Below the pieces are notes generated by a model. It saw nothing but the letters and a program-made list of their open reading frames with translations. It was not told the origin of the DNA and did no database searches. From Toxonevra muliebris (taxonomy: Eukaryota; Arthropoda; Insecta; Diptera; Pallopteridae), in contig OY829326.1 in assembly GCA_963691655.1 (NCBI GenBank), forward strand, positions 72,781,235 through 72,845,234: a DNA stretch of 64,000 nucleotides, written 5' to 3'. How positions within the stretch are numbered: the first letter of the stretch is position 1; each line of letters opens with the position of its first letter. The position numbers were made by a program, and so were the translations under genes. Of this stretch, positions 23,781-35,395 are shown one piece after another.

Positions 23781-24205
23781 TCTATACATTTATTAGTGTA
23801 AACTACAATTTTATTCCAGAAGATCCAGAAGTGCTACACTATCATATTATATATCAATTTAAAGAGCTTGACGAGTAGGTTAGCCAACAATTATCAGATT
23901 TATAATTGGTTTAGTCAATTCCAAAATATTAGCCTCGGAAGTTCTTTAAAATTCACTCATTGAACAAAGCATTGCATTCATCGTTGTAAAAATCATTGCT
24001 TAAGCAGGAGTAAATAACAAATGAGAGAGAGAGAGAGAGAGAAGACATGAGTAACGGAATTTCTCAAAATTATCTGCATACACAAATAACAAAACAAACA
24101 CCAACGAGTAGCTTGGTTCTATTTTGATAATGTTTTTTCATAAAGAGATTTCTTGAGCAAAAAAAAAAAAAAAATAGCCCCAGTTACTGGGGCCTTACCG
24201 ACTAG
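23781..24205 (+). mobile_element. Short non-autonomous Helitron, copy 1
   Basis: Starts TCTATACATTTATTAGTG at 23781 and ends with the hairpin GCCCCAGT-T-ACTGGGGC (24177-24193), 8 nt, then CTAG at 24202-24205. It lies between A (23780) and T (24206) without target duplication, all canonical Helitron features. It contains a GA microsatellite (24023-24042) and an A run. A second copy in opposite orientation is at 57367-59189, which fixes the ends. Confidence 0.85.
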
Positions 24206-24410
24206 TATCACTTTTATTCCAACATCAAAGGATGCCAATTTTTTTTTTTTTTTTTTTTTTATTATTACAAACATTAAAATACTAGTATATACATACGTAA
24301 CAATGTTTGATAACACTACAACTAGTTGAAGGAACTAACGAGTAGTTTAGTTTTAATACAATTAGTAATTTTTGTGAAGAAATTTAAATTTTTAGAAACC
24401 CTCCTTTTTA

Positions 24411-25895
24411 TTAGTAGCCAATAAGGTCATGTGGTTTTTTTCGTCGAAGTCGTCGGGCTAGGCCTGTCATGTTGAAGAGCTTACTAGCTTCTTCGTTTAC
24501 GTGCCTCTGGAGCCTCAAAGAATGGGCTTCTGCTTGCTTTTTAATTTCTTCAGCAACCGTAGCGATGTTAAGGTCACGATGAATATCAGCATTGCGAACG
24601 TACCAAGGAGCGTTGACAATACCTCTAAGGATTTTATTTTGAAGTCGTTGTATTACATTTATATTGCTTTGGCTGGCGCAACCCCATATTTGTGCACCGT
24701 AGGACCATACTGGTTTTAACATTTGTTTGTATATCATGATTTTGTTGTATATGGAAAGATTTGATTTTCTTCCAATGAGCCAGTCCATTTTGATTAGCCT
24801 CAGGTTTAGTTCATTTCGTTTTATTTTTATATGTTCTTTCCATCGTAACTTAGCATCAAGAGTTATGCCAAGGTACTTCGCAGTGTTTGCGTATGGGATT
24901 GGGGCACCTAGTAGCTTTATTGGGTAATAGCTTGTTTTTTGATTGGTGAAGTTCACATGGGCTGATTTGCTGTTGTTTAGTTTTATGCGCCAAGTTTTCG
25001 TCCAATGCTCTATTGCGTTTATAGCTATTTGAAGTTTATCTGTCGCTTCTTCAGCAGTCTTTTCTGTTGACAGTATGGCTGTGTCATCAGCAAAAGTGGC
25101 GATCATGCAGTTTGGGGGCAGTGGTATGTCTTTTGTGTACAATAGATAAAGAATGGGGCCAAGGATACTTCCTTGCGGCACTCCAGCTTTAATTTCTTCT
25201 AGGTCAGAATACTCATTTTCTTGTTTTACCCGAAAATATCGTTGTGATATATAGGACTTCATTAGGGTACTGTATTGAAGTGGGAGACAGGAGTTCAATT
25301 TGTTGATTAGACCTTCATGCCAAACTTTGTCGAATGCTTGTGCGACGTCTAGGAATACTGCTGAGCAAACTTTTTTCTCTTCTAGCGATTTTTCTATTTC
25401 AGTTGTGATTCTATGCACCTGTTCTATGGTAGAGTGTTTGCTACGAAATCCAAATTGGTGAGTGGGTATCAGATTACGAGATTCAATGATCGGCTTTATG
25501 CGATTGAGAATGAGTTTTTCTAACAATTTTGAAATTTGAGGCAGAAGGGAGATCGGTCGGTATGAAGAAACAATGTGTGGGTCTTTTCCTGGCTTTGCAA
25601 TCATAATCATTTCAGCAACTTTCCACAGTCTTAGGACATATTTGAGGCGAATTGTTGAGTTAAGAAGTTTTGCCAGTTGTACTAAACTTTTATGGGGTAA
25701 CTGTTTTAGCACTTCCGCTGTAATTAAATCAAATCCAGGCGCTTTCTTGTCTTTAAGTTGTTTTATTTCTCTTTTCAGTTCGCTTGTAGTTATGTTTGGA
25801 ATGGGGGCATTATCCTGCGTTGAGGAGGTGTGCAAATTGTCGCATTGATTTTCGTTTGATTGAAATGTATTTGACAAATGCTTAGCAAATGCCAT
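24411..25895 (-). CDS. Reverse transcriptase of jockey-like element (ORF2 fragment)
   Basis: 494 codons. Visible RT blocks: KDKKAPGFDLI (residues 48-58), AEMIMIAKPGKDP (94-106) with SSYRPISLLP, FLDVAQAFDKVWHEGL (181-195, first catalytic D), AGVPQGSILGPILY (237-250) and ATFADDTAIL (266-275, catalytic DD). The C-terminal region from about 330 carries the thumb and KYLGITLDAKLRWKEHI, then a cysteine-poor tail typical of jockey-clade ORF2. It would copy element RNA at the target site. The ATG is not the original start, since homologous sequence continues upstream past the stop near 25920. Confidence 0.85.
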   Translation of the reverse strand: MAFAKHLSNTFQSNENQCDNLHTSSTQDNAPIPNITTSELKREIKQLKDKKAPGFDLITAEVLKQLPHKSLVQLAKLLNSTIRLKYVLRLWKVAEMIMIAKPGKDPHIVSSYRPISLLPQISKLLEKLILNRIKPIIESRNLIPTHQFGFRSKHSTIEQVHRITTEIEKSLEEKKVCSAVFLDVAQAFDKVWHEGLINKLNSCLPLQYSTLMKSYISQRYFRVKQENEYSDLEEIKAGVPQGSILGPILYLLYTKDIPLPPNCMIATFADDTAILSTEKTAEEATDKLQIAINAIEHWTKTWRIKLNNSKSAHVNFTNQKTSYYPIKLLGAPIPYANTAKYLGITLDAKLRWKEHIKIKRNELNLRLIKMDWLIGRKSNLSIYNKIMIYKQMLKPVWSYGAQIWGCASQSNINVIQRLQNKILRGIVNAPWYVRNADIHRDLNIATVAEEIKKQAEAHSLRLQRHVNEEASKLFNMTGLARRLRRKKPHDLIGY

Positions 25896-25919
25896 TGCTT
25901 TATCCTTATCACTTCTTGC

Positions 25920-26213
25920 CTACGTGTTATTTGGAGTTCTTAATGGTGGAATATGGTATCGTGGCCTTTTAAAATTTTTTGTGCATTTCCAAAGGGAGTA
26001 GTCGCCTATTTTATCAGCCGTTAATTCTGATAGATATCGCTTCATTGATTCATTTTTAATACTGTTTATTTCTCGACTTAGTTGCTGCGTAGCTTTATTA
26101 AGGTTAGATTTGTCTCTAGGAGACCGTGTTTGCTGCCATTTCCGTCTTAGTTTTCTTTTCTTTGCTATTAGTTGCTTTATTTTTTTTGGGTAATGATGCC
26201 AATAAAAATTGTT
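25920..26213 (-). pseudogene. Upstream part of the same ORF2, separated by a TAG
   Basis: Reads FYWHHYPKKIKQLIAKKRKLRR, then KSNLNKATQQLSREINSIKNE and DYSLWKCTKNFKRP. This is the basic linker between endonuclease and RT seen in jockey-like ORF2 proteins. It ends at an in-frame TAG directly before the RT ORF. The 5' limit of homology is uncertain (about 26213-26330). Confidence 0.6.
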
Positions 26214-26330
26214 TATTTTTGTGAAAAGTCCAATATCAACATAACTAAATAAAATAAATTTCTTGAAGATCAAAACGCCCATTCTCCCATCATAGCTTAG
26301 CAAATATGACGAAAATTGCAACTTTAAGCT

Positions 26331-27900
26331 TAGTTAGCGGCGAAACCTAAACAGGCTGATTAAAGCTTACTTCAGATTTGAGTCGAGCGATTTTAGGGGA
26401 AATTTAATAGCACATGAAATTTTATTAAAATCTGACAGCGGCGAGTCGCGGCTGCATATGGCTCTAGACATAACTGGCCTTTTTGGATACAATTGGCTGC
26501 TTTGTGCAGATTATCTTTACAATATTCTTCAGCAGGATAATTTTTAACCAGAATTGCTCTCCTAACATAAACTTTTCTTGGGTATTTTGTATCATTTTTT
26601 GTATTACATCCTTGCATAACAAACTTGGTTGCAGCAGTAAGATGGCATCAATTCTTTTCCACTCCACTCTTATATTAATTTCAATTATGTTTCAAAAAAA
26701 AAAAGGCAGAAAGTACTTATTTTACTCAATTTTGCATTTATCAACCCGAAATTATCACAAAATTAAACAAATAATCGTAGATATTATTTCTACCCCACAA
26801 TAGTTTCGTTCTTTTGCATCCACTTACCACTTTACAAAAACCAAAGTTCATTTCCTTATAAAACAAAATAATCAAAATGAAAAAATGAAGTCATGCAATG
26901 CCAAGGAAGGCAAGCATTGGAATTGCAGCTTCAACATGAACACAATACTAGGTAAAACGGAAATGAATAACAAAAGTAGAAAAAAAAATACCAAATCTAA
27001 AAATTGTTAGCCCCTCGAAAACAAGCATAACTAATGAGTGCCAAAAACAATGGAAAACAAATATGGCTGAGCACCTTCTTAGCTTCTTCTTTTCAACTTG
27101 CTTATTTGCTGTTTGTTAAAGATGACAGCCCCTCGGACCATCAGAAAGAATAAAGAAACGAAAGAAATGAAAATAAAAATACACACTTACAGATAAGTAG
27201 ACATTGTGCACAGATATAAGTCAAATGCTTGGCCAACACTTATTTTAATGAGAAATTCTAATTTCACCAATAATAATAGCGGAAATGGAAATGGCAAGAG
27301 AGCAAAAACAGAAGCAGAAAAGGTATTATGTTCTAAGATGAAAATCTGCTATTATACAATATACTTTTATTAAAATATCTTAACTACCGCTGCCACACTA
27401 TCGCCAACAACAAATAGTAGCAGTATTCCTAAACCCAACACCCCTCATCCACCACATGAAAAACGAATTCCTTAGCTGCTCAAATATTCGCAACAATTAA
27501 ATGTAATTGTATCTTAAAGTAGTATATATGTATGTATACATTAGATACCGTCGGCAGCAATGACAACAACAAAATAGTCTGACAAAAATGTCAAAAAGCA
27601 ATCAAGTCGAAAACTCATCAAGTTAAATATGTTGCTGTGGTTGTTGTTGTTGCTTTGACTGTTGAAAGCATTTTACTCTTTCCACCACCCTCTCAACTTG
27701 GAACCACCAATTTCATTTCTGCCTGCAACCTCGTACTATTTTCTACTTTCTTTTGTTAAGTTATTATTATTATTTTTTTTTATTCCCAGAAATTGCTTAC
27801 ACTTGAGTGTGTGTGTGTAACTGCACTCAAAAAGAAATATTTATCATTTAGTTTATATTTTAATTTATTAATTAAAATTGACCTCTAGTTCCAAAGCAAA
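26331..27900. other. Non-coding stretch, no gene or defined repeat recognised
   Basis: Mixed AT-rich sequence with CAA/GTT short runs (about 27630-27655) and GTGT tracts. Could be unique flanking DNA. Confidence 0.35.
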
Positions 27901-27924
27901 TTTTATATAGATTAATATCGGCAT

Positions 27925-28065
27925 AAAAAGGACAAATCTGTTCTTAAAAACTTAAAAACATCAATGGGCGTGGTTTTATGAAGTGACAAAACTTGAAGAG
28001 ACATTTGTTGCTTAGTTAATGCGGTTTTTAATAACATTAGAAAAAAATAAATATTCTTCGAAAAA
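27925..28065 (+). repeat. Dispersed repeat shared with 53510-53650
   Basis: Both hold ATCTG, then CTxAAAAACxTAAAAA, ATGGGCGTxGxTTTATxAAG and a GTTTTTA-rich end in the same order and orientation. Class unknown; 53510 lies inside the larger hAT-related relic. Confidence 0.4.
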
Positions 28066-28519
28066 GAAATATTCTCAATCGAAAAATAGTTGGGGTCACT
28101 GAAAGCGAAAATTTTATAGTGGAGTGAATTGATAGAAATGTCACCTACTATATGTATTCTGTAACATTTGTCAGTAAATATAACAGAGATAGAGAGATCA
28201 CTTAGAATTCTCTTATTTATCCCCCCTCCCTCTAACAAAAATGTATACTATATTAATTGTCAAAAAAAAGATCAAACTATATTCAAAAGAAAAATTACTC
28301 ATCGAAAATGAATTGGGGTCAATGAATATCAAAATCGCACAAGGATCTGTAAGGATCAAAACTGCTGACCACCTGCATAACTCAATTTTGTCAATAAGTT
28401 TACTCTTTCAAGTAATAATTGCAAAACACAAAAAAATAAAAAAATTTGGTATTATTTTTTAAAACAAAAAATTTGACTTAGATGGTTTTGACCTTCAGTG
28501 ACCAAAATATTTTCTATAA

Positions 28520-28889
28520 GGAATATTTCCTTCGATGGTAGGTTGTTCTAACAGTTGATAATGTATGAATTTATTATTTCAAAAAAGCTTAATTTTTACC
28601 TTAAAAATGTAGGATTTGAGTGACCCCATGAATTTTTTGATAAGGAAGGCTGAGGGGAATATGGGATTGGAGAATAGTTTTCTAGAAAACCCTACGATAA
28701 GATCAGAAGGAATATTTCCTTCGATGGTAGGTTGTTCTAACAGTTGATAATGTATGAATTTATTATTTCAAAAAAGCTTAATTTTTACCTTAAAACTTTA
28801 GGACCCCATGAATTTTTTGATAAGGAAGGCTGAGGGGAATATGGGATTGGAGAATAGTTTTCTAGAAAACCCTACGATAAGATCAGAAG
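28520..28889 (+). repeat. Tandem duplication, unit about 189 bp
   Basis: 28520-28708 and 28709-28889 are nearly identical (GGAATATTTCCTTCGATGG to GATAAGATCAGAAG). Copy 2 lacks about 8 bp relative to copy 1. Non-coding. Confidence 0.85.
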
Positions 28890-30025
28890 ATGAAGCGGCT
28901 CCGATGTACTCTTAGAATTTTACTCATTCTTATTTTGTAAGGTTTCAATACACCGCTCAGTGTTAATATACTAACATTTTTTTTGAGTGTATATAGCAAC
29001 AAAAATGGAATGTCATTTCACTGTCCCCAATAAGTAAGAAATAAAAGAAAAAGTAAGAATCTTACTTAAACATGTCATTCAAATGTCAAAATGAAAAGAT
29101 TTCTTTTTACACTCCTAGCATCATTCAACTGTAATCATTTCTTTTTGTTTTTAATTTTTTTTGTTGGTTACACTCGGTTAAAAATATTACTAAATTTTTA
29201 GAAAAGCGAAAAGGAAATTGTCTGAAATTCCAGTGCTTTAGTTGCGCATATATATTAAAGGGTTTCTTTCACGTCACTGATTTAGTTTTGCATTAAAAAA
29301 TATGAACAATAACTATAAATATAATTCATACGGATTCGAAACAAAAACCTAGATGAAATAATCCAGTTTTCTTCTTTAAACGCTTGAGTGATTTATATAT
29401 TTACTAGGGATAATCTATATCTATAGAGTGCTGAATTTTTACAATTTAAGAATCGAAACAAAAACGTGTTTCTAGTTTTATTATCATTGAGTCTAGAACA
29501 CATTTTTTCCAAATCCAAATGGCTAATTTTGTAACAGTTAATTTCCTTTGTTCTATGAAATTTTGTCTTCATTGTCATCAGATTCTACTTGGAATAAATG
29601 TTTAATTTTTCGGATGTTGAAAGGTGGAAATCTTCATAGATAATGCAGAACTCCTGTTCTCCGGAGTTGTCGGATTTCACCTCTTTTATCACCATCCACT
29701 CTCTCCGCGGAACTACCCACAGGTATTACATCGCGGGGTTTGATCTAGCAGTTCAGTTCTCGATCTGTTCCAGCTGTTTTGTTCTTTTTCTTTCGCTTTC
29801 AATGGCAAGTAATTTGATCTTAATCTGTGCAGCCACTGTTCTTGTCGACTTCTATTTCCACCCACCAATTCGCTTATCTGCATCGTAAAATTCTCCGGGG
29901 TAAGTGGTATCTCAAAGGATTGCCTCAGCTCCTCCCTTTCATGAGCGTGAGCAATGAAATAGTACATGCCTCGCATTTTCGTTTTCATGCAGAAAAATTG
30001 GGCATATTTTACTTAGAATATATGT
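28890..30025. other. Non-coding stretch; a GC-richer block at about 29640-29990
   Basis: 29640-29990 is richer in C and G than its surroundings and is open on both strands (minus strand 29713-29988, plus strand 29643-29888). The minus-strand reading is charged and protein-like (MYYFIAHAHEREELRQSFEI) but I recognise no family. Possibly a piece of an element. Confidence 0.35.
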
Positions 30026-30029
30026 GTGT

Positions 30030-30300
30030 TACTTCCTCGGTAGACGACCTTGATAGTCTAGTGGGTAGTACAGTAGACTTTCATCCGGGAGGCTCTTATA
30101 TTTACTATCAATGTGAAGTGTATGAGAATTATAAGATAGTGTACAAGTAGTAGTAGTGGTTGGTAATGGCAAAACCACCAAGCCGATACAAAATTGTCAC
30201 ATCACCGTTCGGATGATCCAACTATGTGTTATCACAATGAGCCGTTCAGACCTAAGTGTGTCTCTCGACAGCCACTTCAACCTAACCTAACCTACTTCCT
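30030..30300 (+). mobile_element. SINE-like copy with (AACCT)3 tail
   Basis: TAGTCTAGTGGGTAGTACAG near 30055 resembles a tRNA A box. A body with GGTAATGGCAAAACCACCAAG and CACCGTTCGGATGATCC follows, and it ends in AACCTAACCTAACCT at about 30285-30298. The body recurs at 51928-52015. The B box is degenerate. Confidence 0.45.
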
Positions 30301-30944
30301 CGGTATGTAAACCCTTCAAAACTTTGGGATGGTTTCAGATTGATGTAAGGTGGGTAATTCAAAAACCATTCTACTATTTATTTGTACCGAAATTCAGATT
30401 TTCTATATTTTTTTGTACCTGAAATTATTATTATCTGAGCGATTAAATGGTTAGCAAAAGACCTAAACCTACCGAAACGAAAATTGTTTTCATCAATTCA
30501 CATCTGAAAGTAATCGAAAACCCTGCACTCTGTACAAAGTACTCTAAAAACAAAAGGGTTTTGTATACAGGCCACGAAAAGTGCAACTATCCAAAGTTAA
30601 ATATAATGTCCATTTAAATTTTTGGTCATTCAAGTTAAAATTTCGTACAACAAAAAAATAACAGAAATAGAAAAACACAAAGCACCACTCTACTGAACAT
30701 GTCAGTAATTCATTCCTTAGTTTAGAATCACATTCCTTGGTATAGAAGAAGTTTTCGATGACACAACGCCTACTGCTACCATAACATTCTTAAGTAATCT
30801 TAGTCTTAATGAGACGTTTATAGGATTATGACTTTTTTATTCTCTCCTTCCATGTGATCTTGTTAACTTTAGGCTTTTACCATGCATTTTTATCTGATTT
30901 TGTTTTGTGCAGTTCTTTTCACGTTTTGCCACGTTGTATTTTTA

Positions 30945-31775
30945 GCTAATAGTTCTTAATGACAGGAATGTCTTCGCGTGTTCTTCGGTCGCCCGAGATG
31001 TCTGCTTCCTTGTGGGTTCCCATCAAGACTGATTCTCGTGATGCTGTTGACTGGTTGTATTCACTTCTATTTCCGTCTCATTATTTGAGTTGATATTGGT
31101 TCTTCGCTTACAAGATTCCAGAGGTCATAATTAGTTTTTGCAAATAAATATTTATTTTTTTATGAATTGCTCTTATTAAATTTGGACGGAATATTCTGAA
31201 TATAAATCACTTGTTAATGGATACTTGCAGCTTCTGGGTGATATTGTGCGAAATTAACCAAGTTTCACTCCCATATGTGAGGATTGACTTTACACATGCG
31301 TTAAATATTTATTCGAACTTTTGTTCTTCTGATAACTTTCAAGCTTCTCCACACAGGCGGTAATCGTCCTAACGCAGCTCCCGCTTTGTTGAATATTTTC
31401 CTCAGTCAAAGGTCATCATTCCGCCTAGGTAGATGAATTTGTCTAAGTATTCTACAGGCTTGCTTTCGATTTTGATGTGGCTAGTGCTGGCCTTATTAGT
31501 TTTCATAGCTTTGGCTTTCTTGATGTTGATCTCAAAATTAACGTGAAGTGCTGCTCTGATCAGTTTTCGTTTTAATTTCGCTAGGCTTGTGTAAGACAAC
31601 AATTATACCATCTGCGGAGTCCAGGTCCTCGAGTTAGCGGATGGGATGCAATGTTATGCCTCTCCTTTCGGTTGCTAAAAGAAGCGGTGAAAGTGGACAT
31701 CTTTGTGTGACTCCTGCGTTGGTGGCGAATGGCTCGCTGATGTTGCCATTATCGTTTTAATGATACGAAAAAGAT
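30945..31775 (-). mobile_element. Decayed non-LTR retrotransposon, C-terminal RT part
   Basis: Minus-strand frames give, in order, CPLSPLLLATERRGI and LEDLDSADGIIVVLH (decayed FADDI block) near 31600-31720; INIKKAKAMK and YLDKFIYLGGMM at 31430-31540 (usual INxxKTKxM and YLGS motifs); then DGNPQGSRHLGRPKNT near 31000 (usual GxRxRGRPKxTW end). The order fits the C-terminal half of a non-LTR RT polyprotein distinct from the jockey copy at 24.4 kb. Many stops. Confidence 0.6.
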
Positions 31776-33880
31776 TCTGGAAAGGAAATGAATAGGGAAC
31801 GAATGATCGTCTCTACTTTACTTACTCTCCTTACAAATTGAATCATCTATGTTAGGTGGGTCTAAACCGAACTTTTCACATCTATGTTGATCCGAATACC
31901 GAAGTTAAAAGTTTTTCTTTAACAACTTGTACTTTTCGAGGTGTGCCATTGCCAGCCAAGAAGTGTGCCGTGTAGGAAAATTTTTGTTTTTGATTTTTGA
32001 CCGTGATGAGCATCGATATCGTGCATCCTGTGTAGAAGTCCAACACCATCTGAAAATTGAAGATTTCACAACTTTTTGTTTTATTCCCATGACCAACATT
32101 TTCTACTGTGGCTGCTAGAAATTTGTTTCTTGAATTTCTCCTATAGATTTTTTGTTGTATTAGTTAAAAGATTTTTCGCTTGGTTTCTTTTCTAAAGCTT
32201 GTTCAGTTTTGTTGGCATTTTTATAATTTTTAAAATGTTTTTCTTTTAATATCATTCTATTTTGTGTCTAGGTATGTTTTGTATAAAACTTTTTGTGTAT
32301 CATTTTTCTTAATTTTTGGGGAGATCTGCACAAAACAAAAAACATTTTCACATTTTAAGGGCGTTCTTTGTTTATATCTTTTTGGGTGCAAAAAGACATT
32401 TGCTTTATTTACACTTCAGACTCTTTTCTTGCAAATTTGCAACTTAGATACAAACATACATATATACATACATAAGTACAATATATTTCTCTTCGCAAGT
32501 ACTCGAAAGCAGCTTGAGATAAGAGTGCAGTATATGGTTACCAGATTTTTAGTAGCCAATTGAGGGACATCGTAAATTTTTTGCAATTACACGTTCTCCA
32601 GAAATTTGTATTCTTATCGATGGACCCGATTGGTGTAGAAAGACATTTACTAAGTTTTGCATTCAGTGTGGTTTAAAGTAAATTTGCAACTCTGTTGTAA
32701 ATTTGCAATATAGCACAATCCCGAAACGCTTTTCCAGATTCAAATTTCAATCCCAGGATTAATCTTTGAATTAATAATTTTATCAAATTAAGGAGAAAAA
32801 TTTTTGATAAGATTCAAAACATAAAATCAACTAGTTGGACTTCGCCCAGCTTCGTTGTCCGGACCTGGCAAAGTAGGGGTAATGCAAAAATTACAACAAC
32901 TAAAACTTTTGCAAGAGATATATCTATATGAGCGTGCCAGTCTCCGATCAAAATCGAATCATTGAACTAATCATTCATATCATTTACATGAGTAGTTCCA
33001 CTTCCACGTGTTTAATCGTGTCAACATTCTTCTCAGTTATTGCTATCAACATCCCACCTTAACATACAAACCTTCACCATCTTTCTTACTATGGCTCTCT
33101 AATAACTATCAACATACATCCTTTACAACTAAATTTTGATTGCTTGCCTTATTATGGTTCCCCATATCGCTGCCAGTTTCAAACATTTTCTTTGCATGGG
33201 AGGTGTCATGCATATTTTATTTATTCCATTCGTTTTTTTCTAGCATTTTCCATTGGCAATCAATGCTTTCTAACCACAAATAATTTAGAAAATATACTTT
33301 ATAAAACCCAGGTGGAACAGTCACTAACCCAAGTCTAACCATACTTTACCCACCAAATTCCTTTGGCAAATCATATTATCATTCCAAATCTTAGTACTGC
33401 AGTACAAATACTTTCTAAGATATACAATAATGAAAATTCAGGCTATATGGAAAGTTCCTCGCCGTCTTTTTCAATCCTAACCACATTTTTTTTTTGTGGC
33501 GTGGTTTTGTCAACCAACGTGGGTAAATGGTTTTGGAAATATATATAAAATTGAATGGAAAAGGCTACGCCATATTTTTTCATGGAATGCCAAAATAACG
33601 CTTTTTAGAGACGTGCCACAAATGAATACTGAGATATTCCATAGCTAAAACTCAGATTATATAGGAGATGCAATGTCCCCTTTTTTCAATTTCACGGACC
33701 TTTTTCCTGTGGCATTATATTGCCAATTAACATCCTTGTACTAAATTTCTGGTTATGGAGATATACCCGAAAATTATCTGAGTTATTGATGGGCATATGT
33801 CCATGAATAATAGTATGAAAAAAAAATAATTATTTGTATAAAAAAGAATCACTTGGTTCCACCAGTAGTTGAATTCGACT
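31776..33880. other. Non-coding stretch, no gene recognised
   Basis: AT-rich; short ORFs have no recognisable motifs. Small TACATACATA-type runs near 32455-32475. Confidence 0.35.
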
Positions 33881-33899
33881 CACGGCACCAAAAAACTCT

Positions 33900-35395
33900 C
33901 AATTTCTTTGCACAACCACAACTTTACCCTTCTTTTTAACTCTCTCAGTCACACACATTTATGAAATAACGTGATCACATTAGTAATATGTATATGATAA
34001 TGTATTATGTTTGTTTGAATGTTTTATATTCACCTTTGTCTTTATTTGTTGTGCATTTATTTTTTTACAACACGAAAAAAAAAAAAAAACATTTGGTCCG
34101 CTTCCTACTATTCAAAAGAACTATTTCCAACATCAACCACTTTACCCTACCTCCTAACCAACTCATCTACGCAACACTATGAAGTCCAGTGATCAAATTA
34201 GTAATATGTAGTTATAGTATATTCATGCAAATGAAAAAGAATTTAAAACAGAAAGCTCTCACGCATTCTTTTTGCCTTTGTGGTTGTGTAGTGGAAATCG
34301 CAGGGAGCGAAATAAAAATAAAATTTTGGGTTTGATTCTAGGAAAAACAAATATATTTACAATAACAAGTGTAAGGGGAACGAATTTTTAATATAAAAAA
34401 TGCATTATACATGTAAACTATTAACTTTACATATGTGCCACCACTGACTTTATTTTAGCAAACGATATGATCTATTATCTTTCCATACATAATTTTAATA
34501 CACCTTTTTTAGTTTAAGCATTGCGAAATATAGAAACCTATTAGGACTAAACATTTAACCGCGCTCTGTTTTATATATATAGAAGATATATATAAATATT
34601 TGTAAATAAACAATTTTTCCATGACCAAAGTGATAGCATACTATATTTTTATATATACATATATGTGATGAAAGTATAATATTTTCATATTGTATATGTA
34701 TATTGTCTTTGTAGGTATTTACTTTTTTTCCACCACGCCGATGAAAAACAAAAAAGGAAAAAGAAAAAAAAGAAAAAGGAATATAAGAAAAAAACAACTG
34801 ATTTACAATTAGTGGGATTCAAACTCAATATATTCCTCTCTAATTCCCTTTACTTTCTTTACCCTTCACTTTAACACTCTCAAATGATCAAATTAGTAAT
34901 ATATAGTTACATTCATGCAAATAAAGAAGCATATAAAACGAAAGCTCGCATTCTATTGTTTTGTGTTTCTGTGGTGGAAATCACAGGGAGCGAGATAGAG
35001 GAGAAATGAAATCAAAATCAATGTTATTGGTTCTAGGAAAAACATAAATATTTACAATAACAAATGTAAAGGGAACAAATTTTTAATCTAAAAATGCATT
35101 TTACAGGTAAACTATTAACTTTAGATGTATGCCACCGGTGACTTTATTTTAGCAAACGATAAGATCTATAATCTTTCTATACATAATTTTTATGTAGCTC
35201 TTATAGTTTAAGCAGCATTTTGCATTAAGTAGCTAAATTCTATAAAAAAGCTGACTTTGGTTCAAATAATGGTCTATATTAAAGAAACTATTTGAAATTA
35301 ACTTAAAATAAATATCAACTTAACTCGACAAATGTCAAATATAGAAACCTATTAGGACTAAACATTTTACAGCCTCTATTTTATATATATATATA
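33900..35395 (+). repeat. Direct repeat array, period about 700 bp, 2 long copies plus a partial one
   Basis: 34182-34580 and 34880-35395 share GATCAAATTAGTAATATGTA, CAGGGAGCGA, TTCTAGGAAAAACA, GTAAACTATTAACTTTA, TTTATTTTAGCAAACGATA and CCTATTAGGACTAAACATTT in the same order. A partial copy at about 33900-34010 has the ACTTTACCC and GATCACATTAGTAATATGTA parts. An 80-bp segment is extra in the last copy. Non-coding. Confidence 0.7.

Larger units (their letters stand above)
24239..26330 (-). mobile_element. 5'-truncated jockey-like non-LTR retrotransposon
   Basis: On the minus strand the order is upstream ORF2 fragment (26321-25920), reverse transcriptase ORF (25895-24411), short 3' UTR and a poly(A) tail (the 22-T run at 24239-24260). 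The 5' part (ORF1 and endonuclease) is missing, a typical truncated insertion, 33 bp beyond the Helitron end. A single in-frame TAG at about 25919-25921 separates the two coding parts (NNT, stop, ARSDKDKAMAFAKHL), so the copy is otherwise well preserved. Confidence 0.8.

Noticed and set aside
29713..29988. Small gene on the minus strand
   Set aside because: Charged, protein-like reading, but no recognised family, no splice context and an overlapping frame on the other strand; kept only as a note.
32260..32570. ORF at 32264-32563 as a membrane protein gene
   Set aside because: Hydrophobic only because of T-rich DNA; no homologous motifs, splice sites or neighbours to support it.
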